This document shows positions 13,535 to 24,959 of a stretch of DNA of 64,000 nt, one piece after another. Within the stretch, counting starts at the first letter, position 1. Every line of letters begins with the position of its first letter. The notes beneath the pieces were generated by a model. It made no database searches. It saw nothing but the letters and a program-made list of their open reading frames with translations, and was not told where the DNA came from. Origin of the DNA: Xestospongia bergquistia (lineage: Eukaryota; Porifera; Demospongiae; Haplosclerida; Petrosiidae). The position numbers and the translations under genes are program-made. The DNA is taken from contig OZ014423.1 in NCBI GenBank assembly GCA_963965975.1, forward strand, positions 3,560,301 through 3,624,300. The letters are read 5' to 3'.

Positions 13535-13761
13535 CACTGTAACAAAATGATTAGTTGATTTTACTAATATAAGGTAATACAAATTGCATGCAGGAACTTA
13601 TTATGATCAAAAGTAAACATGATACTGTTTTGATTACTAATGATTACTGATTATGTAACTACATAAACATTAGTAAGCAAAATAATGTTATGTTAACCTT
13701 TTACATATACAACCAGTATAACCATGTATTAGTTAAATCAAACAATTGATTTTAGTTAGTG
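13535..13761. mobile_element. MITE related to the element at 24715
   Basis: The left end CACTGTAACAAAATGATTAG and the inverted right end CACTAACTAAAATCAATTG are imperfect inverted repeats. The interior shares stretches with the element at 24715-24959 (for example ATACTGTTTT followed by ATTACTAAT, and TATACAACC followed by ATATAACCATGTATT). The ends are more diverged than in the other copy and no clean target duplication is visible. Confidence 0.55.
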
Positions 13762-14244
13762 CTGGTATCCAATTGGTTTAATAATTTGCTGACAATGCAT
13801 GGAATTAAGTAATGACATATTAATAATATATAAGGTAGGTTGTGTCTGAAAAATTGGAATAGTTATAGTAGTAAGTGTTTTCCTTCTAAAATTTGTATTA
13901 AATGGTACATAATAAATTTCTTTACTTTTTTGTAGAAATTGTGATAATGATATTGTAGCAGCTGGTTAATGTTTCATTATAGTGTATTAATTAATGCATC
14001 TATTTTGATTTTATTAATAGACTAATAAGATGTTTGATAAACAAATAACTACATATAGTATATTTTAACAAAAATAAAACAAAATGATTTTATTTATGTT
14101 CATGAATTGAATTGCTTGTTTAATTTATGAAGTCACACGTTACATAATAATTACAAAATTACTAAATACATAACTGATTTACATATTATATGAGGAAGAA
14201 ATATATACAGCAAATAAGTATTACATCAGTCTTTCATTCTCATT

Positions 14245-16219
14245 TCAAACTTCTTTATCAAATTGTGTTGCAGACTCCAGCTATATATTTGAGATGATAA
14301 GATCATTATAGTATAATACACAATATTTATATATGTACAAATAAACAGCTCTTAGTATATGACATGAATAGTTTCCCATATACTTACCACTTTAGTGGAG
14401 AGCATAGACTCCAGTTCTTTTATTCTAGCTCGTAGACCACTGATAGTCTCCTCAGGTGACTCACTAGTAGTATTATTTGTTGAATATGAAGAAGGTAAGG
14501 AATGACTAGTGAGGACTTTCTCTCCAGTTGGATCATTATATAAACAAACCATCTGTCAAGATATAATTAAAACAATTGAATTATGGCTTGGTTATATAGT
14601 CTTTATAAGAAGAGAAGCTGTTGAGTCAGCTTAAAATAAAATAAATAAGAGGTTTGAGAAATGAAATCATTAATTAAAATCTTGCTTTAAAAGTAACACA
14701 AACTTAATGGAAATGAGTCTTACTTTTGGAATGAACATGAGTCCTAAGAACAGAGTTGCATCTACCAGTAGAGCTAGTCCAAACATGGCAGCATATGCAT
14801 CATGATAATTTTCAAGAGCAAACTGTGTCACTGCTAACAATGCAAGTATAATACTGTTGATGTAGATAATGACAGCTATTTCCTTTGAGTCATTCAGAGC
14901 TTTAACTTTAATACGACGAATATGAAATGCCATAAATATTGCTACTAGTTGTAACAATGCTTTGTATGAAAAGGAGACTGCTAGCCAAATTTGTGATCCA
15001 CTTTGAGCACACACATAGATGAAGTTTTTTTCAAAAATACCTTCATCCTAGATAAAGTATAGAAAAAGAAATAGTATAATATATTTAGTATAATAGTTAC
15101 TTATGAAATGGAAAATAATTGGTAAGGATCCTCTTAATTAGAGGCCAAAAATTAAGTTGCCAAAATACATGCATGCATATGTTCTAATTATAAGAAAAAT
15201 TAAGACTCATGCTCAAATGTGTGTTACTATTATCTGCTATATTTCAGTATTTGCTCAATTTTAAAAGTTAAACAAATTAATGTGCTAATTGACTGACTAT
15301 CTAGTAATAATATAAGCAAATTTGTCAGCTTATCCAATAAATCTGTTATATTATTTTGAAAAACTCTTGTATAGAAAACTTTTCTATTACATGACAGACA
15401 CAATCATTATTAACATTTTGTGAAGATAGAAAAAATTTAGTATACCGTTATATCTTCTGGATGTTGAGTATCTCTTATTCTGGTGGCTATCAGTCGTGAC
15501 TGAGGAATGGCAGATCCAATGACAATAATAATCAAATCAGTAGATACTATAACTAACACTTGAACAAATAAAACCCAATCTTTTAGTGCCTGTGTGTGTG
15601 TGAGAGGAAGAAGTAGAAATTACTAAGATACCATTTTATAACTTAGTGATTAACCTTCTTATTAGGCTTTGGATTATAAAAAATATAATAGACTCTCCAT
15701 GTTTTGGAAAGAATGACAGCAAAACAGACAGAGTATCCTAAAAAGAACAACCAGAATCTGATCTATGTGGAAATTAAGAATGGATCATTGATTAAAAGAT
15801 AAAGCAATACAATAATTTATTATAGAACAAATCTGGAAGTAGGAGTATGATCATTATGTGATAATCTTACATTACAGAAAGCAGTCTGTACATCCATTAC
15901 TGTTGAGGTGTGCACATAGAAATAGACACATGTGTACATAATGGCAGCCCCTACAATTATGAGATAATTCAAGTTAGGACTGGAAAGTTTGACAACTCTA
16001 TTAGAGGTAGAGTGAAAGGGAGGGAGAATCAAGCTAAGACATACAATATCCAGTTACTGACTTTTTATTTCTAAAGACAATATTAAACACAAGACATACT
16101 GCTACAAAGATGAGACCAACAAATGTTGCAATATCATAAATTATAATCAATGCTAGATGATTCTGGTGTATAGTGTCCACTTCATAACCATCATAAGGAG
16201 GAGTACCATCTAGTGACAT
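14245..16219 (-). CDS. GABA-B receptor-like class C GPCR, left palindrome copy (seven-helix half and tail)
   Basis: Seven-helix region of a class C GPCR of GABA-B type, a plasma-membrane receptor coupled to G proteins. Exons, in order of transcription: 16219-16062, 15997-15871, 15762-15655, 15589-15446, 15047-14724, 14552-14388 and 14280-14245 (TGA stop). All joins keep frame. Family marks seen: FNIVFRNKK then VVKLSSPNLNYLIIVG (TM1-TM2), ILSKTWRVYYIF (end of TM3), SYKALLQL, KALNDSKEIAV (TM5-TM6 loop) and LGLMFIPK (end of TM7). The tail holds LRARIKELESML, a short coiled coil like the one GABA-B subunits use to dimerise. The large extracellular ligand-binding (Venus flytrap) domain is missing: upstream lies only the rest of the palindrome arm and the spacer. 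The ATG at 16219 precedes a good acceptor (CACTAG), so the first exon was probably internal in the ancestor and this may be a truncated gene. Confidence 0.82.
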
Positions 16220-16962
16220 AATAATAGTAATATTATTTCATAGCTAAAGATAAATTCGAAAAGCCTATTCAACCAGTCGGCATTGATTTTCCACTTTCTG
16301 TTTTAGTCGATTGTTTAAACGTAGATGGTACCAAGCAACAGTAGGTTTTCTAGTATAGCAATCCAAATGATGCATTCATTCAGAACGGGTTCAGGGACAG
16401 GAAACATACCTTGTTTTTGGTTGAGTAAAAGTTTAAAATTGTTAATAACTATTAATAACTACTAATTCATAATGATGAATAATTAATAAGCCCTAGTACT
16501 TTTAGAGACCTAGATACGCCTATGCTTGGCTGATTTTGTACTGTCCAGGAGTTTGTCCCTGCTTACCCACTCTATTGACATTCCTCAAGTACTAGAAAAC
16601 CACGCCTTATTAAATATTTGTGGTTTCAAGTGTTTTGATAGGGTGGAGCTGCAGATACGGAAAACTTACAACATTGTGTGTGGACAGAACATTCTTTCGA
16701 TTTAGCTAATATATTATAAATGATAGCTAATTAAATCCTTTCTAAACAGTTTGTTTACTAATTTTTTTAAAAATCACTTTTCATATTTTCTTTAAAAATT
16801 TTTTTTTAGCATAACCTTGTTAGTATAAACAATAATCAAGAAACTAGCACTGCAGTTACTGGTCTCCAGGAACGTTTGTCCTTAATTTCTTACACTAGAT
16901 TGTTTTGCATACAAATTTAAAAAACATTAGGTTATTATAAACATTTACATGAATTTTATTAC
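14763..16962. repeat. Left arm of 2.2-kb inverted repeat
   Basis: Pairs with 17606-19805; every matched pair of positions sums to 34568. The arm is 2200 bp and the separation 643 bp. Identity looks above 99 percent: in the stretches compared by eye only one mismatch was found (15614 against 18954), and introns are as well conserved as exons. The inner edge lies just after ACATTTACATGAATTTTATT and the outer edge falls inside the receptor's last helix exon. Confidence 0.93.
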
Positions 16963-17605
16963 TGTACTGTACTGGTGTTAATTCTGCTTGTGGTATACCT
17001 ATTAAAATAATTCATCAATGCTTCAACAAAGTTTGGGGTTTCTAATTTCCACACAGATGTTTTGCCAGGGGTGTTACATGCAATAACTGGAGGACACAGT
17101 TTATCCTACATAGGTTGCTGGTTTGATTTTCAAAAGCCTTGTTAGGTCTAAAGCACAACTCCAGTGCTATGAATGTGAACGACGATATGATATTCAAGTG
17201 TGTCAGGTTAGTACAAATACTATCGTCAGTTGTTTTGATATGGGTATGTCTTTCCCACCCAGCAATAAGGCCATTTGTTCATTTTTTAGTACATTTCCTC
17301 TTATTGCTGGCTTTTGAGACTTTGAATGTGAACGACGATATGATATTCAAGTGTGTCAGGTTAGTACAAATACTATCGTCAGTTGTTTTGATATGGGTGT
17401 GTCTTTCCCACCCAGCAACAAGGCCATTTGTTCATTTTAGTACATTTCCCCTTATTGCTGGCTATTGAGTCCATTTTTTGTGAACCATTGTAATGATGTA
17501 TATTAAGAAGTCACATTGAATGATGTTGTCACCTTGTATATTACAAGTCATTATGATTTTATATTTGCAAATAAGAATGTGAAGCTTGTCACTATTTTTA
17601 ACTCG
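16963..17605. repeat. Palindrome spacer with a 153-bp tandem duplication
   Basis: Between the two arms, 17171-17323 and 17324-17474 are direct copies with a period of 153 bp and few differences (both start GAATGTGAACGACGATATGA). The first copy and its upstream bases can be read as LQCYECERRYDIQVCQ just before a GTTAGT donor-like site. This resembles a Ly6-type LxCYxC start but is too short to call. No receptor ectodomain exon is seen here. Confidence 0.7.
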
Positions 17606-19805
17606 GTAATAAAATTCATGTAAATGTTTATAATAACCTAATGTTTTTTAAATTTGTATGCAAAACAATCTAGTGTAAGAAATTAAGGACAAACGTTCCT
17701 GGAGACCAGTAACTGCAGTGCTAGTTTCTTGATTATTGTTTATACTAACAAGGTTATGCTAAAAAAAAATTTTTAAAGAAAATATGAAAAGTGATTTTTA
17801 AAAAAATTAGTAAACAAACTGTTTAGAAAGGATTTAATTAGCTATCATTTATAATATATTAGCTAAATCGAAAGAATGTTCTGTCCACACACAATGTTGT
17901 AAGTTTTCCGTATCTGCAGCTCCACCCTATCAAAACACTTGAAACCACAAATATTTAATAAGGCGTGGTTTTCTAGTACTTGAGGAATGTCAATAGAGTG
18001 GGTAAGCAGGGACAAACTCCTGGACAGTACAAAATCAGCCAAGCATAGGCGTATCTAGGTCTCTAAAAGTACTAGGGCTTATTAATTATTCATCATTATG
18101 AATTAGTAGTTATTAATAGTTATTAACAATTTTAAACTTTTACTCAACCAAAAACAAGGTATGTTTCCTGTCCCTGAACCCGTTCTGAATGAATGCATCA
18201 TTTGGATTGCTATACTAGAAAACCTACTGTTGCTTGGTACCATCTACGTTTAAACAATCGACTAAAACAGAAAGTGGAAAATCAATGCCGACTGGTTGAA
18301 TAGGCTTTTCGAATTTATCTTTAGCTATGAAATAATATTACTATTATTATGTCACTAGATGGTACTCCTCCTTATGATGGTTATGAAGTGGACACTATAC
18401 ACCAGAATCATCTAGCATTGATTATAATTTATGATATTGCAACATTTGTTGGTCTCATCTTTGTAGCAGTATGTCTTGTGTTTAATATTGTCTTTAGAAA
18501 TAAAAAGTCAGTAACTGGATATTGTATGTCTTAGCTTGATTCTCCCTCCCTTTCACTCTACCTCTAATAGAGTTGTCAAACTTTCCAGTCCTAACTTGAA
18601 TTATCTCATAATTGTAGGGGCTGCCATTATGTACACATGTGTCTATTTCTATGTGCACACCTCAACAGTAATGGATGTACAGACTGCTTTCTGTAATGTA
18701 AGATTATCACATAATGATCATACTCCTACTTCCAGATTTGTTCTATAATAAATTATTGTATTGCTTTATCTTTTAATCAATGATCCATTCTTAATTTCCA
18801 CATAGATCAGATTCTGGTTGTTCTTTTTAGGATACTCTGTCTGTTTTGCTGTCATTCTTTCCAAAACATGGAGAGTCTATTATATTTTTTATAATCCAAA
18901 GCCTAATAAGAAGGTTAATCACTAAGTTATAAAATGGTATCTTAGTAATTTCTCCTTCTTCCTCTCACACACACACAGGCACTAAAAGATTGGGTTTTAT
19001 TTGTTCAAGTGTTAGTTATAGTATCTACTGATTTGATTATTATTGTCATTGGATCTGCCATTCCTCAGTCACGACTGATAGCCACCAGAATAAGAGATAC
19101 TCAACATCCAGAAGATATAACGGTATACTAAATTTTTTCTATCTTCACAAAATGTTAATAATGATTGTGTCTGTCATGTAATAGAAAAGTTTTCTATACA
19201 AGAGTTTTTCAAAATAATATAACAGATTTATTGGATAAGCTGACAAATTTGCTTATATTATTACTAGATAGTCAGTCAATTAGCACATTAATTTGTTTAA
19301 CTTTTAAAATTGAGCAAATACTGAAATATAGCAGATAATAGTAACACACATTTGAGCATGAGTCTTAATTTTTCTTATAATTAGAACATATGCATGCATG
19401 TATTTTGGCAACTTAATTTTTGGCCTCTAATTAAGAGGATCCTTACCAATTATTTTCCATTTCATAAGTAACTATTATACTAAATATATTATACTATTTC
19501 TTTTTCTATACTTTATCTAGGATGAAGGTATTTTTGAAAAAAACTTCATCTATGTGTGTGCTCAAAGTGGATCACAAATTTGGCTAGCAGTCTCCTTTTC
19601 ATACAAAGCATTGTTACAACTAGTAGCAATATTTATGGCATTTCATATTCGTCGTATTAAAGTTAAAGCTCTGAATGACTCAAAGGAAATAGCTGTCATT
19701 ATCTACATCAACAGTATTATACTTGCATTGTTAGCAGTGACACAGTTTGCTCTTGAAAATTATCATGATGCATATGCTGCCATGTTTGGACTAGCTCTAC
19801 TGGTA
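17606..19805. repeat. Right arm of 2.2-kb inverted repeat
   Basis: Reverse complement of 14763-16962. The outer edge is inside the exon for the last transmembrane helix, right after the codons for GLALLV. Beyond it the two sides are unrelated, so the duplication endpoint is exact to within a few bases. Confidence 0.93.
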
Positions 19806-20306
19806 ACAGTAGAAGAAGAGACAGGAGTAAGTGATGATGAGAATATCAAAAAGAATCTGGAGAAAGACAATAATGTTATTGGTAAGTTAAGTGTGATTAC
19901 ATAAAAAGTGAATGAAAAGATTATAATTGAAAAAACATCTTATAATTATTTGGATATGATGTCACAATGTTAAAAAGAAAAAAAAGTGGTTTTTCCAGTG
20001 TATTCATTATAATGTCTTAGTAAGTGCCCATTGGAGCTTTTTGTAGTTTCAGGAGAGTGGGTTCTTACGTTGTCATTTGCTGTCTAGTATATAGCATTAT
20101 TTGAATAAAATTCATTTAATTTATTGAACTTTAGATGATTTGCCTAAAACTAACAAGTTTGCCCAAGACAAACAAGATAGTATGGCTAACAGACTTGCTG
20201 GAGTAAAAGGTATTAAGGAAGAATGCAAATAATTTATACAAGAAGGTTTATAAAGTTGTTAAAATAAATTTGTGATTTTCTTTCAGAACAAATTGATGAA
20301 TCTTAA
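18349..20306 (+). CDS. GABA-B receptor-like class C GPCR, right palindrome copy with replaced C-terminus
   Basis: Exons: 18349-18506, 18571-18697, 18806-18913, 18979-19122, 19521-19881, 20135-20209 and 20287-20306 (TAA stop). The protein equals the left copy through TM6 and the first half of TM7 (GLALLV). It then switches at 19805 to an acidic tail (VEEETGVSDDENIKKNLEKD) followed by DDLPKTNKFAQDKQDSMANR and EQIDES. The second half of TM7 and the FIPK motif are lost, so the last helix cannot form normally unless the new tail is spliced otherwise. All splice sites are GT/AG and phases agree. As in the left copy no extracellular ligand-binding domain lies upstream; the ATG is followed at once by a likely acceptor (CACTAG before 18359). 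It could be a recent non-functional chimera, a tailless decoy receptor, or partly an assembly product. Confidence 0.72.
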
Positions 20307-22560
20307 AGATAAAATTTACAAGTAAACTTAATGTAGAATGTAAGTGAAACACATTGAGTGAACACAGATGTCACATCTATCAATAATAATAATAATTATA
20401 ATGATAAGTTCAGATTGTGTTTACAGTCAACAACTAATATTATATATCAGAAATGTTAATAGTATCACTTTTTTCTATAAAGACTATTAACTGATCAAGT
20501 GTAATACAAACTTGTAGTCCATTAGAAGCAGCAGTACTATGATTATTATAACATAATACTCAAAAGACAAATATACAATACATATAAATTATGATACACA
20601 TAACTTCACTAAATAAGTAATTACTTGCAATAACTACATGTTGTTTTTATTAAAGGTTACATGTTCTTTGGATATAGTCTTCCCTTTTTACAATTTGTTA
20701 CATTTGCTGCTATCTAATTAATACTACTTAGAAAACTGTATAGGTATCTGTATTTTTGAACTACATTTTGGTATTTTTCATGTGTATATATTGAGCTGCA
20801 TATTTCATACATTCATAGCTTTATTCTTTTGATACTTACATATATTTAGATATTGCTATTTTATTTTTTTTTAAATTGTAAATTCCTCAGAGAGTGCATG
20901 TACTTTAAATCTTTCAAGTCTATGACCACATATTTTTCCCTGCACAAAATTTCTGACTGTGCCACTGCATATAGTTTGATATTTTACATAGATAGCAAAT
21001 TCATATAGATTATCAAAGTCACATACATTTATATAGAGTAAACAGGAGCTGCACTAGTTGCCCAAGAATATCTTCCATGTTGGAAGTGTGAAAGAAAGGA
21101 ACAATAATTATTCATTCCTTACGTACAATCTGTCAGTCCTGTCTTATCTGTAAAAGTTATTTAAGAAAAGTAAGTGTAATCTGTTCTTTCATTATTCTAA
21201 AAATGAAAAAAGCCAAAACATGTTCTATATCAGCTTGAACAACAAGCATCTCATTTTTAAGTACATACTTTGTCTTCACTTCAGTCAGTGTCTTGTTACA
21301 TGTATATAATGACAGGTAACAAACAATACATTCTCATTACTTATCACAAACATCAAGATATGGCTACCTGTTATAAGTTCTAGACTTGGAAACATCCCCT
21401 GTACCTACTAAGGACTCTATTGTAATCACAGTTGCTTACATAAACACAGATGTAAGCTAGAGCTAACACTGTACTTCCTTATCGCACACTACTCTCAGTG
21501 CTACTACACATGATCCAATCATCAGATCTGTAATCTTATGACCAGTATAACTTTCTAACACTACATGGATCTTCCTGTCTGATATTGTATTTCAGTGTTC
21601 ATAATTTTTACTCTATAAACCTGACATTCCCTCTGTTGCCTTAAGAACAGAAAATATTTCATTCTTAGTCCTATTAATTGTTTCATGTCAACTATTGCTG
21701 TAATATGCATACTTATTAACCTTTGTTTAGATGAGAATTTAAACTTTTGCAATATTGCTTTGAATGAGACCATGATTTGCTAATCATATGACATCTCATT
21801 TAGTTTGAATTACAATGGAGCATCCAAGTTTAAATCATCGAATATGCAAATTTCACCAATTCAACTGTGGCTAAATAACTCCAATTAATGAGGTAACTAA
21901 TTAATTAATTAGAATTTTTGAAGCAGATCATGCGCTTAATTTAATACAAGACTAAAGACTATTTGGATACTTACTGGATTGTAGTGCTAAATACAGAAGC
22001 AACCATCTTTGATTTTTCATTTCTGGAACCATTTAATTTTCACTTGTTTAAAGGATATGAAAGAGAAAGGTAGTCATTACATAAATGTATGTATAATAAC
22101 TACTGCACAAATACAGGGTATTTATATTCCTAGAGAGGATCAACAATTACTCAAGTACATCTCATATGTATTGTGATGATTTACCTGCAAAGGCAATTAC
22201 TTTGAATTGAAACCAGTACAATGGCCAGTTTGTTTACTCAATTTGCAAACACTTAAGTAGCAAGTATAGTAAGGACATAATTGATAGTATATTGTAAATG
22301 AACACATTTTTTGGAACAATTACTGGTTACCATTGGAAAAGTAAAGCTCATGTATGGTGAGTATCAGGAAGGTGTCAAAATAAGAAAACATCATTATAGG
22401 ATGCTCTGGTTGCTAGTAAAGTAAGTTCTTTTTTTGTTAACCTAATATAGTTATTACACAATATGTTTTAAGCTGTTTATGGTGTTAAAAGTATTTGGGT
22501 ATTCACCCTTGTGTATGATCCTAAGTCTTCCCAAGTTTGATATTATTTCATGAATTCCAG
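19882..22560. repeat. Segmental duplication, copy 1
   Basis: Starts in the intron after 19881 and matches the segment from about 22571 to 26060 in the same order with many indels. Examples: TTGGTAAGTTAAGTGTGATT at both starts, the exon beginning GATGATTTGCCTAAAACTAA, and the stretch TCTAATTAATACTACTTAG. Apart from the two terminal receptor exons it has no supported gene. Around 22320-22400 are faint traces of a former exon seen better in copy 2. Confidence 0.75.
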
Positions 22561-23417
22561 TTGACTATATATTGGTAAGTTAAGTGTGATTACATAAAAA
22601 GTGATTATAATTGAAAAAACATCCTATAATTATTTGGATATGATGTCACAGTGTTAAGAAGAAAAGAATTTGCATTTTTCCAGTGTATTCGCTATAAACT
22701 CCAAGTACAAAAAAGCTATTTGGTAAATGCTTAGTCATGGCAATTTCTATCAGCAACCCAACAGTACTAACCAAAAACTAGTATGGTATTCAAAACAGTA
22801 TTAGCTATTCGAGGTCATCATATTTATAAATCAATCAGGGAGCCAGAGACAGAGAGATACTCTCAGCTAAAAGAAGGAAGACAACAATTCTCACAATCAA
22901 TTCGTTGTTGTAGTAATGGACAAAGTGAGTTTAAGTGACAGCCACATCCTTAGAGAGATTTCGAAGGCCTTGCTAATGTCTTAAACCTAAGACACTTTAA
23001 AAGACGGATAAACTATAATAAAATTCCTTTGCTTAACTATTGATTTCTTATTTATAATTAACACGTTACACCATAATCTTTCAGAGAGTGGGCGCTTGCA
23101 TGGGATATTGCATGGCCTTTTTCTTCAAAAGAGAAAAAAAAGGGGTGGGCATTTTCTCTGGACTTTACCATATTTACTCAAATATTAAAGGAAGTATTCG
23201 AGTAAAGATTCTTAATGACTTTATTTTATTTATATTCATCTTTTACTAGCAAAATAAATATGTCCTCTTCACCATCCAAGAAGCTCAAGTAGTCTTATAA
23301 CAAAGATTATGATTAATTAGTAATATTATTATAATACATGATATATTATTATAATCCTTGCACTTTATAACAACATTTTTCCTTTTTTAAATATTCATAT
23401 TTCATGTTCAGATTTAG

Positions 23418-24027
23418 CAGTTACTACTGAGGAATCAGAAATTGTTGATTGGACAGAAAGCACTGACAATAAGTCAGGTCATGGAATAGTAGGTACAATT
23501 TAAATTGTTTCTTCGACTTTTTTATATACCATTTCCATAGGAAATAGATTGCCATCGAAAGGACCCAAAAAAAGAAGAACTCTTTTGTTATTTCAAAGCA
23601 GCAGTGGTGCACAACAAGATACTGTATTTATAGTTGTGATATGTTAATTGTCTGTTTTCTTACTATAGAGACCATTCTAGATGCTCATAAATCCAAGATT
23701 GGTAGTAACTCTAACTCAGGTGAAAGTATTTGTTAATCAATTTATTTCCTATACACATACATGTATTTTTCTTCATACTATAATAACTTGAGGAATTTTT
23801 ATAATAACATGTTAAGTAACATGAACACACATTATAATAGTAAGTTCTTGTCTGTCCATAGCAAAGTGACAGGAATACCACAGAATGTGATGTGTTTACT
23901 ATCTTGTATTTAACATTATTTGAATATAATTCACTTATTTTATCTAACTTTAGATGATTTGCCTAAAACTAAGATGTTTGCCCAAGACAAACAAGAGAGT
24001 ATGGCTAACAGACTAGCTACAGTGTAA
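23418..24027 (+). pseudogene. Orphan receptor-tail exons (paralogue of the 19850-20306 tail)
   Basis: Three exons chain in phase: 23418-23477 (VTTEESEIVDWTESTDNKS), 23669-23719 (TILDAHKSKIGSNSNS) and 23954 onward (DDLPKTKMFAQDKQESMANR, then LATV and a stop). The last exon clearly matches 20135-20209, but where copy 1 reads GTA AAA this copy reads GTG TAA, a stop at 24025-24027 before the normal end. The former last exon is still visible at about 24114-24133. No seven-helix exons precede it, so it is the leftover tail of a second receptor copy. Confidence 0.6.
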
Positions 24028-24714
24028 GGTATTAAGGAAGATGACAAGAATGCAAATAATGTATACAATAAGGTTTATGAAGTTATTAAAACAAAACTAT
24101 GATTTTCTTTCAGAACAAACTGATGAATCATAAAGAAATAATGATAAGTCAACTTTTTGTAGAGTGTAAGTGAGAAACATGTCACATGTATCATGTATCG
24201 TCACATGTGTCGATAATAATATATATGAAGTTTCAATGAATATATTAAATTAAAATGATAGATTTGCAATGTGTTTACAGTAAACAACTAAAGATATATT
24301 GGAAATGTTAGTAGTATCACTTTCTTTTTAAGAAACTATTAACTGATCAAGTGTAATATAATGTTGTAGTCCATTAGAAGTAGCAGTACTATGATTATTA
24401 TAACAAAATATGATACACATACTCTTCACAAAATTTGTAATTAGTTGTAATAACTACATGTTTTTTCTATTATAGGTTACATGCTCTTTCGATATAGTCT
24501 TCCATTTTATATTTTGCTACATTTACTGCTATCTAATTAATACTACTTAGTAAACTGTATATGTAACTACCTATTGTACTACTAAGGACTCTATTGTAGT
24601 CACAGTTGCTTATATAAACACAGCTAGAGGTAACACTGAACTTCTTTATCACACACTACTATCAGTGCTACTACACATGTTCCAATCATCAGATCTGTAA
24701 TTTTATGACCAGTA

Positions 24715-24959
24715 CGCTGTAAACATTGATTGGTTGATTTAACCATTATTCAGTTATACAGGTTGCAATTACAAAACTTATTTTTGATGGAAAAGTAATC
24801 ATAATACTGTTTTCATTACTAATATCCTACTGTTTATATAGCTACATAGCCACTAATTTCATAACACAATAGTAATCAAAACAGTAATAAGTTTACTTTT
24901 TGCATATACAACCCATATAACCATGTATTGGTTAAACCAAGTATTTAATTTTTACAGTG
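24715..24959. mobile_element. 245-bp MITE with TA target duplication
   Basis: Absent from the matching position of the other segmental copy (about 21548), which gives the boundaries directly. Ends: left CGCTGTAAACATTGATTGG and inverted right CACTGTAAAAATTAAATAC, then a shared TTTAACC. It is flanked by TA on both sides, as expected for Tc1/mariner-type elements. No coding capacity. It inserted after the segment was duplicated. Confidence 0.75.

Noticed and set aside
17123-17468. Plus-strand frames in the palindrome spacer as a small duplicated protein
   Set aside because: Two overlapping frames are open only because of the 153-bp duplication; the Cys motif is too short to support a Ly6-type gene.
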